From: CAYPEK01 sp964409645
GTDB taxonomy: Bacteria > UBP15 > UBA6099
Assembly (NCBI GenBank): GCA_964409645.1
Contig: CAYPEK010000002.1
Span: 62,001 to 126,000, forward strand
DNA: 64,000 bases
Direction of reading: 5' to 3'
A model generated the notes under the pieces. It searched no databases, was not told where the DNA came from, and saw only the letters and a list, made by a program, of their open reading frames with translations. Every line of letters begins with the position of its first letter. Within the stretch, counting starts at the first letter, position 1. This document shows positions 7,915 through 16,595 of the stretch, piece by piece. The translations under genes and the position numbers were made by a program.

Positions 7915-10680
7915 GTGAAAAGAATACATTATTTGATTATCGTTATTACGGCAGTTTTATTTCTGGCATCGGGGGCACTGTCGGCGGAAAAACCGTTTTA
8001 TTTCACCGCGCCCGCTGGAGATCAGCCCGCGACGATAGATAAAAAGAGCGGCGTCTTCATTATCCCGAATGGGCGGATGCTGACTCCGTGGGGAAAGCAA
8101 TTCATGTTGCCGCCACATCCGTACGGACTCGCAATCTCGAAGGACGGCAAAACCGCCGCCGCTCTACAGACCACCAACAAACCGAATTACGTCGCGATTG
8201 TCAGAAATCTCGACACGGATAAGCCGCGCGTCGTCCAGATCCGCGCGGACAAGATGACGCTGACCGGCGCGTTTATGGGGCTCGCGTTCTCAGCGGACGA
8301 TTCTCTTCTCTACGTTTCCGCCGGAAACGACGGCACGGTTGCTATCATTGATGTCGAATCGATGAAGATAACGAAAACGGTGAGCCTGAACGGTAAGTTC
8401 ACGGACGGCTCGTTTAAGGACGCTTATACGGGCGACATTATTCTGTCGCCGGACGGCAAAACTCTGTACGCGATAGATCAGGCGAATTTTCGTGTGGTCG
8501 CCATCGACGTCGCGTCGTTTGAGGTGAAGGCGAACTATCTCGTCGGCCGCTATCCGTTCGGACTGTCGCTGTCGCCGGACGGCAAAATATTGTACGTGGT
8601 CAATTCCGGGATGTTTGTTTACTCGCTCGTCGAGGGGTATAAAAGCGCCGACGCGAAAAACACGGGACTCGATTTCCCGCCATTCGGTTTTCCGTCGGAC
8701 GAGGCGCGCGACGGTGTGACGATCGACGGGAAAAAAGTCCCGGGACTCGGCGACCCGAATGTGATCGAATCGCTCAGCCTTTGGGCGCTCGATATTTCTA
8801 AACCGGGCCCGGCTCAACCAGTCTATAAAGTAAAAACCGGCCCGAAAGTAGGCGAGGACGTCGGCGAGTACGAGACGTGCGGCGGTTCGAGCCCGACGGC
8901 TGTAACCGCCACGGCGGACAAGGTGTTTGTCTCCAATGAGCACACGGACACCGTCGCTGTCTTCAACGCCGCCACGGGCGAACTGATCAAGCAGATTTCG
9001 CTGATTCCGGTTCCGGAACTTGGTGCGCTGAAGGGCGTGATGCCGTTCGGACTCGCGCTCAGCCCGGACGGATCTCGCCTCTATGTCGCGGAGGCCGGCA
9101 TCAACGCGGTGGGAGTCATCGACACGGCCGCACTTGCCGTGCTCGGCCACATTCCGGTCGGCTGGTGGCCGTCGATGCTGCGTGTTACCGCCGACGGGAG
9201 CAAGCTGCTCGTGACCAACGCGAAAGGCTACGGCTCCGGCCCGAACGCCGGATCGAAATTCATCGCAAGCGTGGATGGCACCTATGTCGGCCGGCTTATG
9301 AAGGGTACACTGAGCGTGATCCCGCTGCCGGTGGACGACAAACTAAAAGAGGGCACGGAGCTTGTAATCAAGAATAACGGTTTCGAGCCGGTGGTTGACG
9401 ATACGCAATTAAAACCGGTTTCGCGAACGTTCGGCTCGCCGAGCGCCGAGATCAAGTATGTCGTGTTCATAACTAAGGAGAACCGCACTTATGACGAGGT
9501 TTTCGGAGACCTGAAATACGACAATGGCCGGGCGGCGGAGGGACTGCCGGACCTCGCCCGTTTCGGGATGAGCGCTTCGGTTTCCAACGGAGCGATCGGC
9601 AAGAGCTACGATAACGTGCAGGTGACGCCGAACCACCACGCTCTGGCGTACGCTTACGGCATCGGCGACAACTTCTTTGTCGATTCGGACGTCAGCATAG
9701 ACGGCCACCACTGGCTGGTCGGGACCTACCCGAACGAGTGGGTGGAGACAAATGTCAACGCGGCATACAGCGGAAACAGGGACCTGAAGATCGACAGCGA
9801 CGCGCCCGGCCGGCACGCTGGCGGAACCTGCGCGATCGAGCCGGAGGATTACAACGAGGCCGGTTCGATATGGGAACATCTCGAACGCAACGGGATCACA
9901 ATGCGCAACTGGGGCGAAGGTTTTGAGATGGGTGGCGCAGCGGAATGGGAGGGGCTCGAACCCACGGGTGTCAGAATCCCGCTTAACATCCCGATACCCA
10001 AGGCGCTGTTTGACAACACGTCGCGCGAGTTCCCGACCTTTAATATGAACATTCCCGATAAATACCGCGCGGATCAGTTCATTGGAGAATTCACCGAGCG
10101 CTACGTCAAAGGCTCCGAGCCGCTGCCGTCGTTCCTCAACATCTACCTGCCGAACGACCACACGTCGGGCGAGAAGCCGGATGCCGGGTATCCGTTCCGA
10201 GCTTCGTTCGTGGCGGATAACGACCTCGCGCTCGGCCGCGTTATCGACACGCTTTCGCACTCGAAATACTGGAAGAACATGGCTGTGTTCGTCACCGAAG
10301 ACGACCCGCAGGGCGGGGTGGACCACGTGGACGCGCACCGCAGCATCCTCATGGTTATCGGGCCGTATGTGAAGCGCGGATATGTTTCGCACAGGCATAC
10401 GAGCATCGTCAGCATAATAAAAACGATCAACCTGATACTCGGCGCGCCGCCGCTCAACCAGTACGACGCGGCAGCCGCGGACCTGACGGATTTCTTCACG
10501 ACCGAACCGGACTTTGCGCCTTATACTTTCATACCGTCCGACAAGCGCGTGTTCGATCCGGATGTTATCACGCCCGTGAAAAGCATCTACAAGCTCGATG
10601 GCGGCGAACCGCTCGACGACCCGGAGACCATCGAAAAGGAACACAAGCAGCGCGTCGAGGACGGAAGGACGCCGAAGTAA
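7915..10680 (+). CDS. Secreted YVTN beta-propeller-phosphoesterase family protein
   Basis: 921 residues from GTG 7915, which has TAGGGGG at 7902-7908 and is followed directly by a signal peptide (VKRIHYLIIVITAVLFLASG, cut near LSA). An ATG further upstream at 7843 would put 24 residues before the signal and lacks a ribosome site, so GTG is preferred. Residues about 30-480 are a YVTN/NHL-type propeller with repeats such as LSPDGKTLYAIDQ and LSPDGSRLYVAEAG. From about 510 a PF04185-type phosphoesterase domain follows: VFITKENRTYDEVFGDL near 515-530, DGHHWLVG, TEDDPQGGVDHVDAHRS and the family end LNQYDAAAADLTDFF. Relatives include acid phosphatase AcpA and phospholipase C; they hydrolyse phosphate esters in the periplasm or outside. 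The fused propeller form is a known architecture with no firm substrate. Confidence 0.88.
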   Translation: MKRIHYLIIVITAVLFLASGALSAEKPFYFTAPAGDQPATIDKKSGVFIIPNGRMLTPWGKQFMLPPHPYGLAISKDGKTAAALQTTNKPNYVAIVRNLDTDKPRVVQIRADKMTLTGAFMGLAFSADDSLLYVSAGNDGTVAIIDVESMKITKTVSLNGKFTDGSFKDAYTGDIILSPDGKTLYAIDQANFRVVAIDVASFEVKANYLVGRYPFGLSLSPDGKILYVVNSGMFVYSLVEGYKSADAKNTGLDFPPFGFPSDEARDGVTIDGKKVPGLGDPNVIESLSLWALDISKPGPAQPVYKVKTGPKVGEDVGEYETCGGSSPTAVTATADKVFVSNEHTDTVAVFNAATGELIKQISLIPVPELGALKGVMPFGLALSPDGSRLYVAEAGINAVGVIDTAALAVLGHIPVGWWPSMLRVTADGSKLLVTNAKGYGSGPNAGSKFIASVDGTYVGRLMKGTLSVIPLPVDDKLKEGTELVIKNNGFEPVVDDTQLKPVSRTFGSPSAEIKYVVFITKENRTYDEVFGDLKYDNGRAAEGLPDLARFGMSASVSNGAIGKSYDNVQVTPNHHALAYAYGIGDNFFVDSDVSIDGHHWLVGTYPNEWVETNVNAAYSGNRDLKIDSDAPGRHAGGTCAIEPEDYNEAGSIWEHLERNGITMRNWGEGFEMGGAAEWEGLEPTGVRIPLNIPIPKALFDNTSREFPTFNMNIPDKYRADQFIGEFTERYVKGSEPLPSFLNIYLPNDHTSGEKPDAGYPFRASFVADNDLALGRVIDTLSHSKYWKNMAVFVTEDDPQGGVDHVDAHRSILMVIGPYVKRGYVSHRHTSIVSIIKTINLILGAPPLNQYDAAAADLTDFFTTEPDFAPYTFIPSDKRVFDPDVITPVKSIYKLDGGEPLDDPETIEKEHKQRVEDGRTPK

Positions 10681-10721
10681 AGGCGGCAAGTTGCGTAAAA
10701 GAGAATAAGCGTGATCGGGAT

Positions 10722-12086
10722 TTAAGCCTTCATTTTCTGCAGGACCGACAGGGGAAGCGTCACCGAGGTCATGTACACGGGGTTTTGCGCGCCTTCGAGG
10801 TCAATGCCGAAACATTCCCATGGCGCACCGCCGGCGCCTTTACGGAAATCGTAATTCCTCAGATGCTTGATATATCGGTCGAATACTTCCTTCGAGAGTG
10901 ATTCATCAACTGGGTAAAGGGCCTCGATCAGCCAACCTGTCGGCGTGTGCCAGTACGCGCCGTTCTGATAGAAACCTTTTCTGCTGCCTCCCTCCCATGC
11001 GGTTTCGGCAGAGAAGTCGTGCGTAGTCGGCACGTGCCTCACAGCGCCTTGATACTCAATCACATTTTTTTGCCGCACTGCCGCCGCAACGGTTTCACGT
11101 GCGTGTTTCTCAGCCTCCGAGGGGAGCACTCCGAGATGAATCGCGAAAAGCGTTGCCCACACGTCGGGTTGCCGGCACGTTTTCGTTGCGCCGAGCAGCC
11201 AGCCGCCGATGCTTTGCGGGTCGGCAAACAAAGGCACAATGTTGGCCGCGATCAGATCGGCGGTGTTGATGAAGTCTTTCTCTTCGGGTCTGCCTGCTGC
11301 CTCGCACAAATCCGCTATCTGTTTCGCCGCTCTCCAGCGCAACAGCGTAGCGAAGCACATCGCGCCCGTCATGTAAATCGAATCATCGAAGCCAAACCCC
11401 ACCGCTCCCCGCGGCGGATTGGACACCACCGCACCTGTTGCCGGATCGCTCTCCGGAGCCTTGAACGCCTTCATGAGACGGTCAATGATCGGCAACCCTT
11501 CCACCAATTCGGACAAAAAAGCAGCGTCTTTGGTATCGCGCAAGTATGCCCATGCGATATGGATGAAATAAAAGTGGTTGTCGGCTGGAGGAAGAACCCC
11601 GAACTTGTTGCACCCCAGAATATCGGTCGTATTCCTGTACACCGGCCGCCCATCAAGCATGATGCGGTCGGCGATTGAAAATACCGGAACAATGCAGCCG
11701 CCCGCTGGTTTCATTTCCTTATTTCCGCTCTGGCACTGCGCGATCAGCTTCAACCGCGGGAGCATTTCTTCCGGGCCGATAAGCCCGCAGTCGAGGCTCA
11801 TTGCATAGTCGCGTATCCAGAACGCGGGATAGTCCCCGCCGGGTGTGATCAGCGTAATTCCGGTTGTGTTGATGCCGCCGCCGCGCTTTTTCGAGCCGGG
11901 CGCCACATGCGCAGCCTTCACAGTCGCTTCGGCGATCCCGCGAAGAAACTCCATCGATTTCGCATCCGGGAATGCCGCTGGCTTCTCCTGTGCGGCGCCG
12001 CGCATCGAAAAAACTCCCGTGGCGGCAGCCGACACGAACCAGAGCGCCGTCCTGCAGAATTCCCGCCGCGTCATATCCGGGACCAT
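10722..12086 (-). CDS. Tat-exported six-hairpin glycosidase-like protein
   Basis: 454 residues. The start at ATG 12086 has AGGAG 6-7 bases upstream. The N-terminus carries a twin-arginine signal (TRREFCRTALWFVSAAATG) cut near GAAQ. The body contains motifs of (alpha/alpha)6-barrel glycosidases: YPAFWIRDYAMSLDCGL, FGFDDSIYMTGAM, GGWLLGATKTCRQPDVW and FYQNGAYWHTPTGWLIEALY. The W-x-RD motif recalls glycogen-debranching, GH63, GH15 and GH125 enzymes, so a role in trimming alpha-linked sugars is likely. The exact GH family and substrate cannot be assigned by eye. It converges on the phosphoesterase gene with a 41-bp gap and diverges from the lytic transglycosylase. Confidence 0.72.
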   Translation of the reverse strand: MVPDMTRREFCRTALWFVSAAATGVFSMRGAAQEKPAAFPDAKSMEFLRGIAEATVKAAHVAPGSKKRGGGINTTGITLITPGGDYPAFWIRDYAMSLDCGLIGPEEMLPRLKLIAQCQSGNKEMKPAGGCIVPVFSIADRIMLDGRPVYRNTTDILGCNKFGVLPPADNHFYFIHIAWAYLRDTKDAAFLSELVEGLPIIDRLMKAFKAPESDPATGAVVSNPPRGAVGFGFDDSIYMTGAMCFATLLRWRAAKQIADLCEAAGRPEEKDFINTADLIAANIVPLFADPQSIGGWLLGATKTCRQPDVWATLFAIHLGVLPSEAEKHARETVAAAVRQKNVIEYQGAVRHVPTTHDFSAETAWEGGSRKGFYQNGAYWHTPTGWLIEALYPVDESLSKEVFDRYIKHLRNYDFRKGAGGAPWECFGIDLEGAQNPVYMTSVTLPLSVLQKMKA

Positions 12087-12245
12087 CCCGTGCTCCTTTC
12101 ATCCGTAGGCTTTTTACGATAGTTTAATATATACTACGAAGACGATACAAGCGCGGCTCCCGCCTGTAAAATTCGCGCGAAAGAAGGATCATTTTGAACG
12201 AAATTCATCAAATTTTGTCTCCTTATTTTTGAAATAATATCTTTA

Positions 12246-12275
12246 TTGTCTAAAACAGCATGTTGATGATATAAT
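12246..12275 (+). promoter_or_regulatory. Extended -10 promoter for the lytic transglycosylase gene
   Basis: TTGTCT at 12246-12251, an 18-bp spacer, then TATAAT at 12270-12275 preceded by TGA at 12267-12269, giving a perfect extended -10. An ATG at 12274 overlaps this -10 box, so it cannot be the start codon of a transcript initiated here. The start must be GTG 12304 or ATG 12319. Confidence 0.6.
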
Positions 12276-12303
12276 GTCCGCAACAAAAAACCGGGATGGA
12301 TAT

Positions 12304-12990
12304 GTGTTGGCGAGATACATGAAAATCTGCGGTATGATCGTAATCCTTCTGAATGTGTGGGTTGCGGTATGCCTTGCAGGTAACAATGAGCCTGTTTTCG
12401 CCACAGAGACGGTATATATCGCGCTTGACGAGCAAATGTCGCCGGAGATTCAAGGCTCTCAGGCTGACGAGCAGGGCGATGTGTCTCATGCCCGGTTAAA
12501 ATTGTTTGTGAAGCGAATCGCGGGAAAAGGAGTCAGCAAAGCGGAGCAGGAGGAGATCGTGGAGCAGATAGTTCGCTACTCCCGGATACTCGGCATTCAG
12601 CCGGAGCTCGGTGCGGCGCTGATAGCAAAGGAATCCCGATTCAACCCTCGTGCCTCATCCCGCGGCTACAAAGGACTCGGACAGTTGGGCCCCGGCGCCG
12701 CCCGGAACAACGGTGTTAAAGACCCGTTTAATATTGAGCAGAACGTTAGGGGTACACTTTCGTATCTCAAACAAATGATGGATATATGGGAAGGAAAGCC
12801 GGATCGAATCGAACGTGCGCTGGCGTCCTTCAACTCTGGCGCGGGCGCTGTCAAAAGCCGGGGGCCCGGCATTTCGAGAAAGTTTGTGAACGGCGTCCTG
12901 AAATATCACGCTGACATATTTAAATTGGACATGACGTTGCTTTTCAGCGAAGACACATTCAGCAAAACTCAAAACCCTGTCGGCGAATAG
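12304..12990 (+). CDS. Exported SLT-domain lytic transglycosylase
   Basis: About 228 residues from GTG 12304 (GGGATGG at 12293-12299) or 223 from ATG 12319. The -10 box overlaps the more upstream ATG, which is therefore excluded. A hydrophobic export signal follows (MKICGMIVILLNVWVAVCLA). The C-terminal half is the SLT fold: LGAALIAKESRFNPRASS with catalytic Glu near residue 109, GYKGLGQLGPGAAR, then the ALASFNSGAGAVKSRG block. Known members cleave peptidoglycan between MurNAc and GlcNAc with anhydro product formation, in the periplasm. A linker of about 70 residues without recognisable domain separates signal and catalytic domain. It stands alone with its own promoter. Confidence 0.87.
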   Translation: MLARYMKICGMIVILLNVWVAVCLAGNNEPVFATETVYIALDEQMSPEIQGSQADEQGDVSHARLKLFVKRIAGKGVSKAEQEEIVEQIVRYSRILGIQPELGAALIAKESRFNPRASSRGYKGLGQLGPGAARNNGVKDPFNIEQNVRGTLSYLKQMMDIWEGKPDRIERALASFNSGAGAVKSRGPGISRKFVNGVLKYHADIFKLDMTLLFSEDTFSKTQNPVGE

Positions 12991-13127
12991 TAGCTTCCAA
13001 GCACGATATCATTTTTCCGGCTCTCTTATACCTAATATATGAATTCCATCGACTAAAACACTTTTGAAAGAATGTATAATGTATTTCGATAATATGGGTA
13101 TTTTGGCCGTGATATATGGAGGCAAAA

Positions 13128-13553
13128 ATGTCAGATATCATCATAAAAGAAGGGTGCGAAAACATGGACTTCGAGAAAGTCACGTCCATGCTCGCTACCG
13201 CGTTCTGGAGCGTGGGAATCGGGATCGAGGAAGTCGAAAAGGGTGCGCGGAATTCGGCGCTCGTCATCGGAGCGTTTCTGTCCGACAACATGCAGATCGG
13301 CTACACGCGCGTCATCTCCGACAAGACGCGTTTCGCTTATGTGCTCGATGTATTCGTGGACGAAAACCATCGGAACAAAGGCGTCGCGCGTAAAATGATG
13401 GAGTACACACTTTCAAACGAAGGACTGAAAGACGTCTATCAATGGACTCTGATCACACAAGATGCGCAGGGGCTGTACAGCAAATTCGGATTCGCGCTAC
13501 CTGCTAACAATATCTACTGGATGGAAATCCGCCGCAAACGACCGGAAAGATAG
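13128..13553 (+). CDS. GNAT-family N-acetyltransferase
   Basis: 141 residues from ATG 13128, chosen because GGAGG at 13118-13122 lies 5 bases upstream; an ATG four codons earlier overlaps that site. A TATAAT hexamer stands at 13075-13080 but no good -35 box was found. Motif A of the GNAT fold is visible: YVLDVFVDENHRNKGVARKM near residues 70-90 (R-x2-G-x-A/G acetyl-CoA loop), with the C-terminal GLYSKFGFALP block. Cytoplasmic acetyl transfer to an unknown amine is expected. It resembles the compact arsinothricin/phosphinothricin-unrelated GNATs of about 140 residues, so no substrate is proposed. Monocistronic, convergent with the GH3 gene. Confidence 0.83.
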   Translation: MSDIIIKEGCENMDFEKVTSMLATAFWSVGIGIEEVEKGARNSALVIGAFLSDNMQIGYTRVISDKTRFAYVLDVFVDENHRNKGVARKMMEYTLSNEGLKDVYQWTLITQDAQGLYSKFGFALPANNIYWMEIRRKRPER

Positions 13554-13628
13554 AACAGTCCGCAAATAGCATTTGCTTAAATGCAACTCTTTATTTGGCG
13601 GATGCATTTCGGCAACGAACTACTGACC

Positions 13629-13664
13629 AAAAAAAAGAAGACGCCTTATTTGAAAAGCGTCTCC
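13629..13664 (-). terminator. Rho-independent terminator of the GH3 gene
   Basis: Read on the minus strand, GGAGACGC (13664-13657) pairs with GCGTCTTC (13644-13637) in an 8-bp stem with one G-T pair and a 12-base loop, followed by a run of T residues (13636-13629). It lies 34 bp past the GH3 stop codon. Confidence 0.75.
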
Positions 13665-13697
13665 TCTTAATGTGCTTTTATATTGCTGCTCGGACAG

Positions 13698-16379
13698 TTA
13701 CTTCAGCGTTACGTCGCCGGACAGGCGGATGTCGCGTGACGATGCGCCGACCTGTATCTGGAATTTGCCCGGCTCGGCCGTCCACTTGTTCGTTTTCGGA
13801 TCGAAGAAACTGAACGACGATTCGTCGAGCGTGACTGTGACGAGCTGCTTTTCGCCGGGCTTGAGTGCGACTTTTTTGAAGCCCTTGAGTTCGCGCGGCG
13901 GGCGCGGCGCTCCGGCGACGTAGTCGTGGACATATACCTCGGCGATTTCCTTGCCTTCACGCTTGCCCGTGTTCGTCACGTTGAACGACACTTGCACTTT
14001 CATCTTCCCCTTCGAGATCGCGGCAGGCGTGATCTTAAGGTCGGAGTATTTGAATGTAGTGTATGAGAGCCCGTGGCCGAACGGGAACAGGACTTTCATC
14101 TTGTTCTCGTCGTAGTATCTGTAGCCGACGAAGATGCCTTCGCTGTAGTTGACGCTGCCGGCTTTGCCCGGGAAGTCGAGCGGGCTGCGCGACGGCGCCG
14201 TGTCCGAGTATTTGACCGGCCAAGTCATCGTGGTTTTGCCGGACGGGTTGACGTCGCCAAACAGCACCTCGCCGAGCGCGCGGCCGCCTTCGGTGCCGCC
14301 GAACCACATATCGATGACTCCCGGCACTCTGTCGATCCACGAGTGGAGGTCGAGCGGCGATCCGTTCGCGAGCACGACGATCGTGCGCGGGTTGGCCTTG
14401 CTGATTTTCTCGATGAGTTCGTTCTGTCGGCCGGGAAGGTCCATGTATTCGCGGTCGTAGCCTTCGCGTTCGAGGTCGTTGTACGTGCCGAGCACGACGA
14501 TCGCGATGTCGCTCTTCGCCGCGAGGTCCACCGCGTCCTGAAGCGGATGGTGGCCGGGCATGATCCATTTCAGTTTGAGTTCTTTCGCGTATTCGCCCGT
14601 CGTCTCGAAGTCGAGTTTGAGGTCGTACGCGCGACCGCCCTTGAGTTTGATCTCCGCAGTCTTCGCCGATGTCGGGAAGAACGCGTAGTTGCTGATTACC
14701 GTCTTGCCGTCGAGCGAGAACGAAGCCCGCTGGTTGTTGATGAGGATGAATGTATATGTGCCGTCAACGGGCGGAATCAGTTTGCCCTTGTATCTGACGG
14801 AGAAGTTTTCGTTGTTGACCGGGGAGGGCGGCCGATTGCTTCGCCAGTCGTTGTCGATGTTCTGAACGATGCTTGTGCGATAGGGGCGTTTCTTGTCCTT
14901 GTCGATGTAGTATTCAAATTTGAGTCCGTTGTTGGCGCCGGAGTTTGAAGCGACGCTCGCTGCCATCAGGATTCCATTGTTGTCCTTATTATCGCCCGCC
15001 GCGGCTTCGGCTTTCGCCGGCGCGTCCGGCGGAAGGAAGTATGCCGGGGAGATTTCTTCATACTCGACGCCCTGCTGGATGTCGCAGCCCTGCGCGTGGG
15101 AGATTTTGATGTTTGCTCCGGCCTGCTTCATGATGCCTTCGAGTGGCGACACCGCGTAGAACGGATCGACCTGCGAGCTGCCGCCGCCGCCGACGCGCGC
15201 CACGTCGGCGTTCGGGCCGATCACGGCAATCGTTTTTACTTTCTTCCTATCTATTGGAAGGATATTTTTATCGTTTTTGAGAAGCGTGATGCTTTCGCGC
15301 GCGACCGTTAGCGCCATCGCGCGGCTTTCAGGCGAGTCAACCCATTTCGGGTCGAACACGATCTTGTGGTCGTAGAGTCCTGACACGAACATGACGCGCA
15401 GGACGCGCGCCACTTTGTCGTCGATTACGGATTCCGGCACTTTACCTTCCTTCACTGCCTTGTAAAGCGCATCGCCGGTGTATTCGCCGGTCGGCATCTC
15501 GATGTCCATCCCCGACATTGCCGTGGGGATCGTGCTATGCACCGCGCCCCAGTCGGAAAGCACGACATACTTGTAGCCCCAGTCTTTCTTGAGTATGTCC
15601 GTCAGCAGGTGCGTGTTCTCGCAAGCGTGCGTGCCGTTGATCTTGTTGTACGAGCACATGATCGTCCACGGGTTTGCTTCCAACACGGCGGCTTTGAATT
15701 GCGGAAGGTAGATTTCCTGCATCGTGCGCTCGTCCGTCACGACGCTGATCGAGCTGCGCTCGGTTTCCTGATTGTTCATCGCGAAGTGCTTGAGCGAAGC
15801 GGCCACGCCGGTGCTCTGGAGACCGTTAATGAAGGAGACAGTGATGCGGCCCGCGAGGAACGGGTCTTCGGAATAGCTCTCGAAGTTCCTTCCGCCGAGC
15901 GGCCAGCGATGGATGTTGACGCACGGCCCGAGAAGGACGTTCTTGCCCTTCGCGAGTGTTTCGTGGCCGAGCACCACCGCCGCTTTTTCGATCAGGGGCG
16001 GGTTCCATGTCGAGGCGAGCCCGACGCCTGTCAGCATCGGTGTTGACATGCCGGCTCTGACTCCGAACGGTCCGTCCGACATGAGGAGCCTCGGGATTCC
16101 GAGTCGCGGAACCGGCCGCGTTGACGCATCCGATATGCTTTCGTCGCCGTGTATCAGCCCCATTTTTTCTTCGAGAGTCAGGCGCGGCACAAGATCGGCC
16201 ACTCTGTCCTCGATCGGCGCTTTCGGATTCGCGTACACGGGCGTTGCTTCCTCGGACGACTTCGTCACGTGAGGTATCAGCGCGAACGCGACAGCCGCTG
16301 TCAGTGCCGACAGCAGCCCGGTTACGGCTATTCGTGTCCTTCTCGGATTTGCGGCGTCTTTTGATCGGAATCTCTTCAT
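13698..16379 (-). CDS. GH3 beta-glucosidase-like enzyme with PA14 insert
   Basis: 893 residues from ATG 16379, which has GGGAGAAA just upstream; an in-frame TTG at 16400 lacks that spacing. An N-terminal signal anchor (RRTRIAVTGLLSALTAAVAFAL) targets it to the envelope. Domains in order: GH3 N-terminal barrel (about 60-340) with LLMSDGPFGVRAG and nucleophile Asp in VLSDWGAVHST near 275; GH3 C-terminal domain beginning LLKNDKNILP; a PA14 insertion (about 475-600, FEYYIDKDKKRPYRTSIV to NRPPSPVNNENFSVRYKG); DREYMDLPGRQNELIEKI typical of the acid/base region; and a fibronectin-III-like tail (VTNTGKREGKEIAEVYV) ending near 893. This is the bgl/KmBglI-type layout, in which PA14 shapes the substrate pocket. 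It removes terminal glucose or xylose from beta-glucosides. Transcribed alone, with a terminator just downstream. Confidence 0.93.
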   Translation of the reverse strand: MKRFRSKDAANPRRTRIAVTGLLSALTAAVAFALIPHVTKSSEEATPVYANPKAPIEDRVADLVPRLTLEEKMGLIHGDESISDASTRPVPRLGIPRLLMSDGPFGVRAGMSTPMLTGVGLASTWNPPLIEKAAVVLGHETLAKGKNVLLGPCVNIHRWPLGGRNFESYSEDPFLAGRITVSFINGLQSTGVAASLKHFAMNNQETERSSISVVTDERTMQEIYLPQFKAAVLEANPWTIMCSYNKINGTHACENTHLLTDILKKDWGYKYVVLSDWGAVHSTIPTAMSGMDIEMPTGEYTGDALYKAVKEGKVPESVIDDKVARVLRVMFVSGLYDHKIVFDPKWVDSPESRAMALTVARESITLLKNDKNILPIDRKKVKTIAVIGPNADVARVGGGGSSQVDPFYAVSPLEGIMKQAGANIKISHAQGCDIQQGVEYEEISPAYFLPPDAPAKAEAAAGDNKDNNGILMAASVASNSGANNGLKFEYYIDKDKKRPYRTSIVQNIDNDWRSNRPPSPVNNENFSVRYKGKLIPPVDGTYTFILINNQRASFSLDGKTVISNYAFFPTSAKTAEIKLKGGRAYDLKLDFETTGEYAKELKLKWIMPGHHPLQDAVDLAAKSDIAIVVLGTYNDLEREGYDREYMDLPGRQNELIEKISKANPRTIVVLANGSPLDLHSWIDRVPGVIDMWFGGTEGGRALGEVLFGDVNPSGKTTMTWPVKYSDTAPSRSPLDFPGKAGSVNYSEGIFVGYRYYDENKMKVLFPFGHGLSYTTFKYSDLKITPAAISKGKMKVQVSFNVTNTGKREGKEIAEVYVHDYVAGAPRPPRELKGFKKVALKPGEKQLVTVTLDESSFSFFDPKTNKWTAEPGKFQIQVGASSRDIRLSGDVTLK

Positions 16380-16464
16380 CGCTGTTTCTCCCTTTCCCAA
16401 TTTCCAGTCTGTAAATGTTATCCGTATAGGCTGTCTATTGCAACTCCTGAATATTCAAAATATT

Positions 16465-16491
16465 AACCACAAAGGCACTAAGACACAAAAG
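16465..16491. repeat. Interspersed A-rich repeat, diverged copy
   Basis: AACCACAAAGGCACTAAGAC and the following bases resemble the two near-identical copies at 20265 and 20455 (CACCACAAAGACACGAAGGC...). It is intergenic, between the GH3 start and the cytochrome stop. No other feature was seen in this spacer of about 215 bp. Confidence 0.5.
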
Positions 16492-16595
16492 AAAAGAAGG
16501 GGGCGCGCTCTGACGTACGCGGCAAATCAAGAACAAAAAGAGGAATATAAAATATTCGACGTGATAGGCGACCGACTGTTCCGCCCGTGGCGCCG

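Noticed and set aside
9409..10689. 426-codon Arg/Val-rich frame on the minus strand opposite the phosphoesterase
   Set aside because: A codon-position shadow of the GC-rich plus-strand gene; no family match and no start site.
13562..13600. GCAAAT/ATTTGC hairpin after the GNAT gene as a terminator
   Set aside because: A weak AT-rich stem with competing pairings and no continuous T run.
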